The notes beneath the pieces were generated by a model. The model ran no database searches and was not told the DNA's origin. It was given only the letters and a program-made list of their open reading frames with translations. Positions 1 through 8,021 of a stretch of 64,000 bases of DNA are shown piece after piece. Each line of letters opens with the position of its first letter. Position 1 is the first letter of the stretch. Origin of the DNA: Caldilineaceae bacterium (GTDB taxonomy: Bacteria; Chloroflexota; Anaerolineae; Caldilineales; Caldilineaceae); the NCBI GenBank assembly GCA_022842065.1, contig JALHQH010000003.1, forward strand, positions 341,756 to 405,755. The letters run 5' to 3'. Made by a program: the position numbers and the translations under genes.

Positions 1-828
1 GTGCATGGCGATGAATATGAGGGGATCGAAACGATTGCCCGCCTTTATCAACAACTTGACCCGGCTGCATTGCGTGGCACGCTGGTGATGTTGCCGGTCT
101 GCAATCTGCCTGCCTATGAAAGCGCCCAACGTTCCAGCCCAATCGATGGCCTCAACCTGGCGCGCACCTTCCCCGGCGATGCCAATGGCACGATCACGCA
201 GCGCATTGCCGCTTGGATCCGGGCGCATCTATTAGCACATGCCGACTTTTATATCGATCTACACAGCGGTGGCGTCGCCTATGATATCCCCACCTTGATC
301 GGTTACATTCATGATGCGGGTGAGTTGGGCCAACGGTCACGCGCCGCGGCCCAAGCTTTTGGTGCGCCGGTTTTATGGGGCCATCCACTGCCCATGCCAC
401 CGGGGCGGACGATTTCGGCGGCAACCGATTTTGGGGTTCCCTCCCTCTACAGTGAAGCGCCTGGTGGCGGTTATGCGCGCCCGGCCGATGTCGCGATCTT
501 TGCCCAGGGGGTGATCAATGTCATGCGCCACTTGGGCATTTTGGCCGGCGACCCCGCACCCCAACCTTGCACCCACGACCTCTTTGGCGACGGCAACCTG
601 GATGTAGTCACCGCGGCGCCGGTCGCCGGCTACTTTCGCGCCGAGGTGGCATTGCTCGCTGAAGTGGTGACGGGTCAGCGGTTGGGTGCGCTCTACGACT
701 TTGCCGGCGAAGTGCTGGCCGAAGTGTTGAGCGAACGGGACGGGGTGGTGATCATGTTGCGCCGGCTGCACCGGGTGCATGTCGGCGAGGGGTTGGCCCA
801 GGTGACGGGGCGGCTGGCCGGTGAATGA
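1..828 (+). CDS. AstE/AspA-type M14 zinc deacylase (5' partial)
   Basis: This is a succinylglutamate desuccinylase/aspartoacylase-family zinc hydrolase, which removes an acyl group or cleaves an amide using one zinc ion. The zinc motif HGDEYEG lies at residues 2-8 (His2, Glu5). The third ligand is His88 in the segment DLHSGG. Asn52 and Arg55 (DGLNLARTFPG) fit the substrate carboxylate site, and Glu152 in SEAPGGG fits the general base. The zinc motif is normally preceded by about 30-60 residues, so the first base of the window lies inside the gene, and the GTG at base 1 is probably an internal Val codon. The substrate cannot be told from the sequence. The gene converges on a nucleotidyltransferase gene. 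Confidence 0.85.
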   Translation: MHGDEYEGIETIARLYQQLDPAALRGTLVMLPVCNLPAYESAQRSSPIDGLNLARTFPGDANGTITQRIAAWIRAHLLAHADFYIDLHSGGVAYDIPTLIGYIHDAGELGQRSRAAAQAFGAPVLWGHPLPMPPGRTISAATDFGVPSLYSEAPGGGYARPADVAIFAQGVINVMRHLGILAGDPAPQPCTHDLFGDGNLDVVTAAPVAGYFRAEVALLAEVVTGQRLGALYDFAGEVLAEVLSERDGVVIMLRRLHRVHVGEGLAQVTGRLAGE

Positions 829-849
829 ATTCACCGGCTGCTATGAAGA

Positions 850-867
850 AGTGCGTTGAAACGCACT
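850..867. terminator. Short hairpin between convergent genes
   Basis: AGTGCGTT and AACGCACT form an 8-bp stem with a 2-nt loop between two convergent stop codons. There is only a weak T tract, so terminator function is inferred from position. Confidence 0.45.
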
Positions 868-875
868 AATGGTTA

Positions 876-1670
876 TTACCCCGCGACGTAAATGGCTAGC
901 TGCTCCTTGATCCGTGCCACCGTGCGCGCAACCAGTGGTGCTTCTTGTGCCTGAATGGCCGGTTGCAACAAGGCCGCCGTCTCCAGATAGAGCTGTAACC
1001 CCGTCACCACCTGTGCGCGCAGGGAGGGTGGCGACTCGTTTTCTATCGTCATGCCAAAGCTGCGCCGGCAGAGTTGCGACCAACGACTGGCCTGTCCCAC
1101 CGCCTCGATAACCTGGTCGATTAACGTGTTGTCGCTGTAAATCAGCACCCCGCGCTGCACCTTCACCAGATTGGTCAACCCCCACGAGAGCCCAAAGGTC
1201 GCGTTGAGCAGCCGCCCTTCATCGTTGCGCCGCAACCCTTCCAGCCCTTTGTGTGCTTCCTCGATCCAGCCGACCAACTGCTCGCTGGCCCACTGATCAG
1301 CTTTGTGTTGCAATTCGTCAGTCCAGGTAAAGGCCTGCGCGCGTGTTTGGAGTTGGGCAAACATGCCGTTGGGATCGAGCAGGGGCTGGGCCTGGCGCAA
1401 CGGCGCAATCGCCGTCACCACGGCGGTCGGCTCGGTAAACCAACTGGCCACGGTTGACGGCATATAGTTGCTCACTACCACCAGCGTATCATCGATCAGG
1501 TGGCTGCCGCTGCCGGGCGGGTCGGCGTCATCGGTATGGAGAAAACGGATCAGGTCGATGTCGCTGTTTGGGCCGGCGTCACCACGGGCGTAGCTGCCAT
1601 AGAGGGCGATGGCGGTGACGGTGGGATGGTTGAGGTGATGCGCAAGTTGTTGGAAATCGATGTTTTTCAT
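876..1670 (-). CDS. Nucleotidyltransferase-domain protein
   Basis: The N-terminus carries the polymerase-beta/MNT nucleotidyltransferase motif: GSYARGD at residues 25-31, then two metal-binding Asp residues in SDIDL (Asp37, Asp39). The protein has 264 residues. The long C-terminal part is mostly helical in character and may bind substrate, as in aminoglycoside-type nucleotidyltransferases, but I cannot name the substrate. I chose the ATG giving MKNIDF; an upstream in-frame ATG would add nine residues. The protein is much longer than the roughly 100-residue MNT antitoxin-type proteins and no HEPN partner is adjacent, so a TA role is unlikely. Confidence 0.8.
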   Translation of the reverse strand: MKNIDFQQLAHHLNHPTVTAIALYGSYARGDAGPNSDIDLIRFLHTDDADPPGSGSHLIDDTLVVVSNYMPSTVASWFTEPTAVVTAIAPLRQAQPLLDPNGMFAQLQTRAQAFTWTDELQHKADQWASEQLVGWIEEAHKGLEGLRRNDEGRLLNATFGLSWGLTNLVKVQRGVLIYSDNTLIDQVIEAVGQASRWSQLCRRSFGMTIENESPPSLRAQVVTGLQLYLETAALLQPAIQAQEAPLVARTVARIKEQLAIYVAG

Positions 1671-1814
1671 TGAACGAAGCTTGAAGTTGTGATACACTCA
1701 GCATACAAAGTTACCAAGATCTTAATCAGAGCCATTAGCAATTGAACTACCGTAAACTTACCCCGATTACAGAGATCACAATCATCGCAAGTGGTAATGG
1801 CGTTGATGTTCGCC

Positions 1815-1985
1815 ATGAACTTAACCAAATTTATTGGTCGTGGCAAATGGCGAAAATTAAAAGGTATTGCTGTGATCGAATATGAAGATGGTTCTGTGTG
1901 GCAATCTGAATTGCATTGGTATGAAGCGCATGGCATTGGGCGCCGTCGCGAGAAGGTAAAAAGGGATCTGGAAAAATTATCATGA
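1815..1985 (+). CDS. Small conserved hypothetical protein
   Basis: This short basic protein (56 residues from the ATG at 1815; 64 from 1791) contains the segments KFIGRGKWRKLKG and HWYEAHGIGRR. It resembles small proteins I recall from cyanobacteria and Chloroflexota, but I know of no function. Its TGA overlaps the ATG of the next gene as ATGA, so the two are probably translationally coupled. Pairing with a gene that has a ribbon-helix-helix-like C-terminus suggests a TA-like module. The start is uncertain because no good ribosome site precedes any candidate. Confidence 0.55.
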   Translation: MNLTKFIGRGKWRKLKGIAVIEYEDGSVWQSELHWYEAHGIGRRREKVKRDLEKLS

Positions 1986-2335
1986 ACTATGTGATTTGTA
2001 TTCGGAATCAGACGCTCGCCTTGGATGAATCTAAAGATAGCTACGGCGCGGAACTAGTCGTAGGGCAGGTCTATAAAGTTGCTCCACCAGAGCCGAATGA
2101 TGGTTCGCATCGCCTACGCGTAATTGATGGCAGCGGTGAAGACTATCTGTATCCAGCTGACTATTTCGTGCCACTGCTACCAAATGGGAATCATTCAAGT
2201 GAGCGTGTGACCGTTCATCTTCCACCCCATGTCAAAGGGATTCTTCATGCGGAAGCCGTTGCTGCGCATAAATCGGTCTCGGCCCTCTTGCGTGAGTGGA
2301 TTGACGAACGCATTGATCTTCCTGAGTTTGCCTGA
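1982..2335 (+). CDS. SH3-like plus ribbon-helix-helix-like small protein
   Basis: The 117-residue protein seems to have two parts. Residues 1-67 form a beta-rich domain with the motif GEDYLYP, seen in small proteins encoded near TA genes. Residues 72-117 (VTVHLPPHVKG through LLREWIDERID) have the strand-helix-helix pattern of CopG/Arc DNA-binding proteins. The start overlaps the stop of the 56-residue gene upstream. The arrangement fits an antitoxin or autoregulator with a small partner, but this is inference. A hairpin follows the stop codon. Confidence 0.6.
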   Translation: MNYVICIRNQTLALDESKDSYGAELVVGQVYKVAPPEPNDGSHRLRVIDGSGEDYLYPADYFVPLLPNGNHSSERVTVHLPPHVKGILHAEAVAAHKSVSALLREWIDERIDLPEFA

Positions 2336-2390
2336 TGGTTGGCACGCGAGCATTGCCGGCTAATAGATAAACCAAATAAACGCCGTATAA

Positions 2391-2423
2391 ATCTGCCAGG
2401 GAGCTGTGAGCTTCCTGGCAGAT
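2391..2423. terminator. Bidirectional hairpin terminator
   Basis: Two 15-bp arms (ATCTGCCAGGGAGCT and AGCTTCCTGGCAGAT) pair with one wobble and a 3-nt loop, between convergent genes ending at 2335 and 2447. No strong T run is present on either side. Confidence 0.5.
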
Positions 2424-2446
2424 AAGTGGAGCAACCATCCGGCAAT

Positions 2447-2842
2447 TTATTCCAGCACACGAACCGCGCCACTAGCAATGATCTCTTGATCAACCGTCAA
2501 CAGTGGCGCGTCCATTTTAAGCGTTGCGGTCGCAATCATCCGATCGCGTCCTTCGGGGATTGCGGCCAGTTGATCGTAGGCCCAAATGTCAGCTTCATCA
2601 AGTGGTACGATGACAAACTGGGCTGCTTGCTGCAATTGCTGGATGATTTGCCGAAAGTTGAAGGGCAGACCGTGGCGCTGATTGGTATCCCATATTTCAA
2701 AAAGGACAATGATCGGTAGGTAGAGAATCGCTTCGCCACGTTCCCCCTCTGCAAATGCTTGGCGCGCGGCATGGCTAAGTTTCCGCGCATTGCCAAGCAA
2801 GTACCACCAGAGCATGTGGGTGTCAAGGACATACGCTTTCAT
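2447..2842 (-). CDS. vapC: PIN-domain ribonuclease toxin (VapC-like)
   Basis: This 131-residue protein starts MKAYVLDTH and has the four acidic PIN residues at Asp7, Glu49 (LFEI), Asp100 (EGRDRMI) and Asp119 (TVDQE). PIN toxins are metal-dependent ribonucleases, usually cutting tRNA or rRNA when the antitoxin is lost. The segment HMLWWYL near the start is typical of the subgroup with 'LDTHxLLW' termini. Its ATG overlaps the antitoxin stop by four bases, which supports a coupled TA operon. Toxicity is not shown by sequence alone. Confidence 0.88.
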   Translation of the reverse strand: MKAYVLDTHMLWWYLLGNARKLSHAARQAFAEGERGEAILYLPIIVLFEIWDTNQRHGLPFNFRQIIQQLQQAAQFVIVPLDEADIWAYDQLAAIPEGRDRMIATATLKMDAPLLTVDQEIIASGAVRVLE

Positions 2843-3159
2843 TCATCACCCATTAATTGCATTACCTCAGCGTGTGCTTCTTGATCGGCCTGGCTTTGTA
2901 CCTGACTGATCGTTTTTTCCATTGCTTCGGCAACATCATCAGGAAGCTGAATCAGTCCGAATAGCGACATTGGCCGGCGTGCCTCTGCATGTTTGGGGGC
3001 TGGTGGTATTATCACTTCGGCGCGCTTTTGTTGTGCTGCGATCCGCGTCGCTAAGCGGACGGCGTGGGAAAAGCTTTCGCAGCCATATAACCGTTGCACC
3101 TGTGCCACAGCCTGCAAATCCTCATCTGTAAATTTAATGTGTTTTACTGTCATCGTCAT
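2839..3159 (-). CDS. VapB-like antitoxin
   Basis: The 106-residue protein has an N-terminal region (KHIKFTDEDLQAV through SHAVRLATRIAAQ) resembling a ribbon-helix-helix DNA-binding fold. The C-terminal tail has SLFGLIQLPDDV, which resembles toxin-binding tails of VapB antitoxins. It lies directly upstream of the PIN toxin with a 4-bp overlap. A near-perfect promoter ends six bases before the first ATG, so the mRNA may be leaderless; a second in-frame ATG lies six bases further on. The promoter spacer and -10 contain GTATAC-like inverted sequence, a plausible autoregulatory operator. Confidence 0.75.
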   Translation of the reverse strand: MTMTVKHIKFTDEDLQAVAQVQRLYGCESFSHAVRLATRIAAQQKRAEVIIPPAPKHAEARRPMSLFGLIQLPDDVAEAMEKTISQVQSQADQEAHAEVMQLMGDE

Positions 3160-3165
3160 GGCAAC

Positions 3166-3194
3166 AGTATATACAGCGTATACGTAGTTGTCAA
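3166..3194 (-). promoter_or_regulatory. Sigma-70 promoter of the vapBC-like operon
   Basis: On the minus strand TTGACA (3194-3189) and TATACT (3171-3166) are separated by exactly 17 bases. The first ATG (3159) falls where transcription should begin, so a leaderless transcript is likely. GTATAC and GTATATAC in the spacer/-10 region form an imperfect palindrome that could bind the antitoxin. Confidence 0.8.
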
Positions 3195-3201
3195 TCCCTA
3201 G

Positions 3202-4233
3202 TTATACCTGCGTCGGAATCACACCGCTTGTCTCGCCATCCCGAAAGGCCACCGCATCATCGATCATGCGGAAGATATCCCATTGGGGTGCGTAGCCAAA
3301 GAGCCGGCGTCCTTTGCTGATGTCGAACTCGTAAAAGGTGGGGATGCTGCCGGCCAGTGGCACGTCGACATAAGGCAACCCGAGTTTTTGGGCCAGGTAT
3401 GGAATTGTCTCGGCCCACGTATAGGGTTGGGGCGCGGCCAGTTGAAAGATCTCGCCGGCAACCGTCGGTTTGCCCAGCGCATCGGTGAACCCTTGCACAA
3501 TGTCGCGCACGTCGGCAATGTGCTTTTTGTAGGAGCGGCCATGTTCATCACGGGCAATCAGCAGGCAGCGAGCGGCATCTGCTGGGGTAAGTCGTTCAAG
3601 CTCACCGCGGACGCCGGCGGCCACTGCATCGGTGCGTTTAGCATATGCCTTCTGCCAGTGGTCGAGATAAAATTGCGCAAAGTTGAGAATCTCTTCGCCC
3701 GCCACCACCAAGGCAAAACGAAAGACTGTGACCGGAACGCCAAAGTTGCGCTGATAGCCCAGCGCTAATTCTTCGCCGAGATATTTGGTCAGCGCATATT
3801 GGCCGCCAGGCGCGATCTTGGTGTTGTCCTCGCTGATCGGTTCAGCCATGCCGCCAGGGATGTACTTCTCGTAAATCGCATCGCTGCTGGCATAAAAGAA
3901 ATGTTGCAGGTTGGGCGCATGTTGGCGCGCCGCTTCGAGCATGTTAAAGGTGCCACGCACGTTGATCTCAAAGTATTGTTCGTTGGTAAAGGGGCCACCG
4001 CCTTGAAAGGCGGCGGCCAGGTGGCAGATCGCATCCACGCCGGCCACGGCGCGTTCAACATTTGCCATTTCGGTGATGGTACCTTCAATTAGTTCCACGG
4101 GCAGATTGGCGAGTTTTTCGGGGCGGCGGTCATTGGTCCAAACCAGGCCGCGCACCTGGTGTCCTTGGTCGAGAAAAGCTTTGGCTAAGTTAGCGCCGAT
4201 GCGGCCGGCGATACCGGTAATGAGAATCTTCAT
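3202..4233 (-). CDS. NAD-dependent epimerase/dehydratase (extended SDR)
   Basis: The 343-residue protein has the Rossmann glycine motif ITGIAGRIG at residues 5-13 and the catalytic pair Tyr146/Lys150 (YALTK), with Ser116/Ser117 in YASSD. These define an extended short-chain dehydrogenase/reductase acting on nucleotide sugars or related substrates. Length is normal for the family. The substrate cannot be assigned. It follows a TA pair and precedes a metallo-hydrolase gene on the same strand, with no obvious pathway link. Confidence 0.85.
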   Translation of the reverse strand: MKILITGIAGRIGANLAKAFLDQGHQVRGLVWTNDRRPEKLANLPVELIEGTITEMANVERAVAGVDAICHLAAAFQGGGPFTNEQYFEINVRGTFNMLEAARQHAPNLQHFFYASSDAIYEKYIPGGMAEPISEDNTKIAPGGQYALTKYLGEELALGYQRNFGVPVTVFRFALVVAGEEILNFAQFYLDHWQKAYAKRTDAVAAGVRGELERLTPADAARCLLIARDEHGRSYKKHIADVRDIVQGFTDALGKPTVAGEIFQLAAPQPYTWAETIPYLAQKLGLPYVDVPLAGSIPTFYEFDISKGRRLFGYAPQWDIFRMIDDAVAFRDGETSGVIPTQV

Positions 4234-4251
4234 GAGTGGACCTTTTAATAA

Positions 4252-4284
4252 TTAATTGAGAATTGAAAATTGAGAATGGTTAAT
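4252..4284. repeat. Dispersed AT-rich repeat, copy 1
   Basis: The sequence contains AATTGAAAATTGAGAATGG followed by TTAATGG. Two related copies occur at about 10,803-10,834 and 13,703-13,733. All three lie at or just after a stop codon. Here the repeat overlaps the end of the neighbouring hydrolase gene and supplies its TAA. Confidence 0.65.
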
Positions 4285-5188
4285 GGTCGGCAGTCGTCGC
4301 TGCTTCCCACCATGCTGCTTCGGTAATCTCCGGCTGGACTTCGGGGCCGCGGGGGCCAGGGGCGAGGCGACCGGTGACGACCTGGGCGTCGTGTTGGAAG
4401 ACGAGCAGGGTGTTGTGTTGTAAGGCTTGCTGGGCGATGCGCCGTTTGGTTTCGATGCTGGTCTGGGGATAGATGTCAAAGGCCGGCACCCAGGCGAGGC
4501 GATTTAGGTGCGCAGCCCAACTACAGGCATCACTCGGAAAGAGCAGACTTTCACCGTTGCTCTCAACCCAGACCATTTGCAACGCCGCTGTGTGGCCGGG
4601 GGCAATGTCGGTGCGTACGCCAGGGGCCACCGTCTGGGGGCCATCCACCACTTCCAGTTGACCACTTTCGATCAGCGGTAGCCAGTTATGGCTGTGAAAG
4701 GTGGCATGCGTGCGCTCATTGGGAAAGCTTGCTTCGGCCAGGTCGATGCGTTGGACCAGATAGCGTGCGTTGGGAAAGGTGGGGACGACTTTGCCGGGGC
4801 TGTGATCCGGCGTCTCCCAACGGGTTGCCCCGCCCATGTGGTCGGCGTGGAGATGGGTTTGGATGACAATGGCAATATCGGTGGGCTGATAACCAACCCG
4901 CCACAAGTCACTCACCAGCCGATCTGCGCGGCCCACAAAACCAAAACGGCTGCGCTCTTTGGGCGTGAGTTTGTCACCGTTGCCGGTGTCAACCAGGATC
5001 AGCCCCCTATCGGACTCGATGAGCAGCGAACGGGTGGCGCTGGGGATCAGGTTGTCGCCATCAGGCTGGATCACCCGCTGCCAGAGCGTACGGGGGACTA
5101 CCCCAAAGAAACCGCCGCCATCCACCGGCTGTTTGCCGTCGTCCAGGAGGTGACAGCGCAAGGCACCAACGTGTAGGGTATAAGCCAT
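4280..5188 (-). CDS. MBL-fold metallo-hydrolase
   Basis: The 302-residue protein carries the metallo-beta-lactamase motif HLHADH at residues 112-117, preceded by an early metal-site segment (LVDTGNGDK, about 66-74). It resembles the AHL-lactonase/hydrolase branch of the superfamily, but the substrate is unknown. I chose the ATG giving MAYTLHVG; an upstream ATG adds 15 residues (MPSHPLFPRK) without similarity to the family. The C-terminal stop codon lies inside a dispersed repeat, so the last residues may differ from homologues. Confidence 0.82.
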   Translation of the reverse strand: MAYTLHVGALRCHLLDDGKQPVDGGGFFGVVPRTLWQRVIQPDGDNLIPSATRSLLIESDRGLILVDTGNGDKLTPKERSRFGFVGRADRLVSDLWRVGYQPTDIAIVIQTHLHADHMGGATRWETPDHSPGKVVPTFPNARYLVQRIDLAEASFPNERTHATFHSHNWLPLIESGQLEVVDGPQTVAPGVRTDIAPGHTAALQMVWVESNGESLLFPSDACSWAAHLNRLAWVPAFDIYPQTSIETKRRIAQQALQHNTLLVFQHDAQVVTGRLAPGPRGPEVQPEITEAAWWEAATTADH

Positions 5189-5371
5189 TGTCGTTTTGTA
5201 TCTTTTCCGTGGGAACAAAGGGTGACTGGGCAACGTTTAGCGATTTATTATAGCATTTTCAGGCAGCATTTAACAACGCCTCATCTTGGCTGTTTACAAT
5301 CGGGGGCAGACGGTAATTTTACCTTTGTCACGATGGCGTAAGCCGATCAGCGAGGCGAGAAAGAGTTAACG

Positions 5372-6058
5372 ATGGCGCGACGATTACAACAATATCGAGA
5401 CAAGTTGCCCCTACTGGCGATTTTGGTGCTTTCCTCTGGGTTGAGCATTGCCATGCTCGGGGCGCGCATCTGGTATTCGGGCCACATTACCTATAGCTTT
5501 TTGCAATGGAATCTCTTTCTGGCCTGGATTCCACTCTTTAGTGCGTTGGGCTTATGGGCCCTACAACAGAGTCAACGGCGCGGGACAGGGGTGGCTGGTC
5601 TCCTGCTCTTTCTCTGCTGGCTGGCCTTTTTTCCCAATGCGCCCTACATTGTCACCGATTTTCTCCATCTCACCGAACGCAATCGTGTCCCGCTCTGGTA
5701 TGATCTACTGCTGATCTTTTCCTTTGCCTGGAATGGCCTTGTCGTTGGCTTTACCTCCCTGTGGATCGTACAGACGGTGATTGCTGGACGCTGGGGGCAA
5801 GGGCTGAGCTGGCTGATCGTGGCGGGAACGTTAGCGGTTAGTGGCTATGGGATCTATCTTGGGCGCTTTCTGCGCTGGAACAGTTGGGATCTATTGACCA
5901 ACCCCCACTTGCTGGCCAGCGATATCTTGCACCATGTAACCAATCCACTTGCCCATCCGCGCACGGTCGTGATGACGCTGCTTTTTTCGAGTTTTCTTAC
6001 CTTAGCCTACTTGACACTTAACTTGCTGGGACGCGTGCGCTGGCAACAATCATCGTAA
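5372..6058 (+). CDS. DUF1361 integral membrane protein
   Basis: This 228-residue protein has about six hydrophobic segments and the DUF1361 signature [15 protein letters not shown], followed by a short polar segment before the next membrane helix. The family has no known biochemical function. It stands alone on the plus strand; a long perfect inverted repeat follows its stop codon and may end transcription. Confidence 0.82.
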   Translation: MARRLQQYRDKLPLLAILVLSSGLSIAMLGARIWYSGHITYSFLQWNLFLAWIPLFSALGLWALQQSQRRGTGVAGLLLFLCWLAFFPNAPYIVTDFLHLTERNRVPLWYDLLLIFSFAWNGLVVGFTSLWIVQTVIAGRWGQGLSWLIVAGTLAVSGYGIYLGRFLRWNSWDLLTNPHLLASDILHHVTNPLAHPRTVVMTLLFSSFLTLAYLTLNLLGRVRWQQSS

Positions 6059-6076
6059 CGCGCTGGACAAAAAAAT

Positions 6077-6148
6077 ATCCACGAAGACACACAGAGGCAC
6101 ACGAAGAAAAGTGAGATTCTTCGTGTGCCTCTGTGTGTCTTCGTGGAT
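6077..6148. repeat. Perfect 32-bp inverted repeat (hairpin)
   Basis: Arms at 6077-6108 and 6117-6148 are perfect reverse complements with an 8-nt loop. The core is CACGAAGACACACAGAGG. It sits just after the DUF1361 gene, so it could act as a terminator, but its length points to a dispersed mobile-type repeat. Confidence 0.85.
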
Positions 6149-6206
6149 CGCCCATCACCTTCTTGGTTTAGTTGACGCTCCCGTGAAAACCTGCTACGCT
6201 GTGCTT

Positions 6207-7274
6207 ATGAGCACAGATAGCCCAAACCAATCACCCAGTCACCCAATCACCCAATCTGATCTCCCCCCCAAGATCGAACCACTCTCGCCCCAAGAGATCG
6301 AGCAGTATCTAGCGCGCGTGCGCGGCGAAGGTCGCTCACTGACCTCAGAAGAGCAATACGCGCTCTTTGGGCCACGTGAAGCGGCCCCGACGCCGGCCCC
6401 CCAATATGAAACAGTAGACGAAATGGTGTCGGCGCTGCTCGATACGCAGCAACTGCAACAGCTCGCCCAAAACTTTTTCCCCGAATTCGACACGCCAAGC
6501 GCCTTGCCTAGACACCGACTGGTACAGGGCATCATCTTCGACTTTGATCAGACGCTGGCCTATTTGCCGCGTCCGCTCGACGACTTGATGGCTGCCGGGG
6601 CCAAAGCCGCCGAAGCTTATATGCGCAGCACGGGCATGGATGATCTGCCCGCCGAATTTTGGCAAAATATTATCGATGCGCGGCGCTTTGCCGAGGAAAA
6701 GTCCGAAGAAGAGGCCGAAGAGCACATTGCCGACGACGCAATGAGTTTCCTGCTCCAATTTTTTGGTTACCCGGCCAGTAAGATGGATCGCACTGTGTTA
6801 GAGCGCGCCGTCGATATTTTCTACGCCCCAGAGATGACGGCCTGGCAGCTTTATCCCGGCGTCCTTGCTGCGCTGCAGACGCTCCATGCGCAAAAGTTCA
6901 AACTGGCGATCATTGCCAACTATAATTGTGATCGCGTCTTTCAGCGGACGATTGATTACTTGGGGCTGCGGCCATATTTGGATACCTGCCTGGTCAGCGC
7001 CGCCGTCGAATACCGCAAGCCGGATGAAAAGATCTTTCAGCTTGTGCTCGAACGTTGGGAAGCCTTGCCCTATGAAGTGGTCGTGGTCGGCGACAACCTC
7101 CGCCATGACATTGGCGGTGGCATTGAGTTGGGCGCACTCACGGTGCAGAGCAACCTGGGCACAACCCCACAAGTGGTGTTTGCGAATGAGCAGGTTGCGG
7201 GGCAAGTCGTGGCGGATGCAATTATCAGTGATTGGGCGCAGTTGTCAGGCTTGATCGAAGCGTGGGCGAGTTAG
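6207..7274 (+). CDS. HAD-superfamily hydrolase
   Basis: The 355-residue protein has the HAD motif I FDFDQTLA (Asp112, Asp114), a helical cap, the motif III lysine in RKPDEKIF, and motif [12 protein letters not shown]. It is a likely phosphatase of the Cof/PGP-like class, with unknown substrate. The first ~105 residues form a polar N-terminal extension rich in Ser, Pro and Glu that is not part of the HAD fold; it includes a segment [16 protein letters not shown] in character (residues 29-41). The chosen ATG gives MSTDSPNQ; an earlier start would run into the inverted repeat. Confidence 0.82.
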   Translation: MSTDSPNQSPSHPITQSDLPPKIEPLSPQEIEQYLARVRGEGRSLTSEEQYALFGPREAAPTPAPQYETVDEMVSALLDTQQLQQLAQNFFPEFDTPSALPRHRLVQGIIFDFDQTLAYLPRPLDDLMAAGAKAAEAYMRSTGMDDLPAEFWQNIIDARRFAEEKSEEEAEEHIADDAMSFLLQFFGYPASKMDRTVLERAVDIFYAPEMTAWQLYPGVLAALQTLHAQKFKLAIIANYNCDRVFQRTIDYLGLRPYLDTCLVSAAVEYRKPDEKIFQLVLERWEALPYEVVVVGDNLRHDIGGGIELGALTVQSNLGTTPQVVFANEQVAGQVVADAIISDWAQLSGLIEAWAS

Positions 7275-7318
7275 TATTAACCCGTTTATGGTTGTTAACA
7301 AAATAGTACGGTAAACGG

Positions 7319-7369
7319 AGGCTGAGCTTGTCGAAGCCGGAGCCGCTTCGGCTTCGACAAGCTCAGCCT
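7319..7369. repeat. REP-like inverted repeat, copy A
   Basis: Two 25-bp arms with one mismatch and a 1-nt loop; the core is GCTTGTCGAAGCC. The same element recurs at 29,037-29,097. It lies between the HAD and Nudix genes. Confidence 0.85.
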
Positions 7370-7391
7370 TCGCTAGAGACAGGCGTGACCA

Positions 7392-7910
7392 ATGGCAAAA
7401 GCAAAAACAGAACCAATTCGCGTCGAACGCCGCTATCCGCCGGCCCCGCTGGTGGGGGTGGGCGTTGTGGTCTTTAACGAGATGGGCGAAGTGTTGCTGG
7501 TGCAGCGCGGGCGTCCGCCGCGCCAGGGCGAGTGGTCACTGCCGGGTGGGCTGATCGATCTTGGCGAAAAGCTAGCCGATGCCGCCAAACGCGAACTTTG
7601 GGAAGAGTGTGCGATTGAAATCGAGATCGGCGGTTTGATCCTTGCCTTCGAGCCGATTATTTATGACGCGGCTGGGCGGCTGGAATATCACTATGTGATC
7701 CTCGACTATTGGGCGCACCATTTGCGCGGCGTTGCGGTTGCCCAGGATGATGCCGCGGCGGTGGCCTGGGTGGCGCTGGACCAACTTGCGCCTTTTCGCC
7801 TGCGCAGTGACACGCATGCTGTCATTCAACAAGGCTATGCGGCGTGGCAGGCGGCCGTTTCGTCCCCCTCCACTTCTCTTCCTTTGCCATCCCCTCAAGA
7901 TAAAATATAA
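7392..7910 (+). CDS. Nudix hydrolase
   Basis: The 172-residue protein contains a complete Nudix box at residues 53-75: Gly53, Glu59, Arg67-Glu68-Leu69 and Glu71-Glu72. Nudix enzymes cleave nucleoside diphosphates linked to another group, using Mg2+ held by the box glutamates. The N-terminal segment PPAPLVGVGVVVF is the usual first strand. The ADP-ribose pyrophosphatase-like group is possible, but specificity is not readable. The tail after about residue 155 is Ser/Pro-rich and probably disordered. Confidence 0.88.
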   Translation: MAKAKTEPIRVERRYPPAPLVGVGVVVFNEMGEVLLVQRGRPPRQGEWSLPGGLIDLGEKLADAAKRELWEECAIEIEIGGLILAFEPIIYDAAGRLEYHYVILDYWAHHLRGVAVAQDDAAAVAWVALDQLAPFRLRSDTHAVIQQGYAAWQAAVSSPSTSLPLPSPQDKI

Positions 7911-8021
7911 TAAGCGCAGTCAACCACAAAAATACAGAATAACGACTAATCCCATCCGCGCCTCGCAGCGGTTATCTGTCCGGCGCGGGCAACGTTGGTC
8001 GTTAAAGCAAAGGAAGCAATC

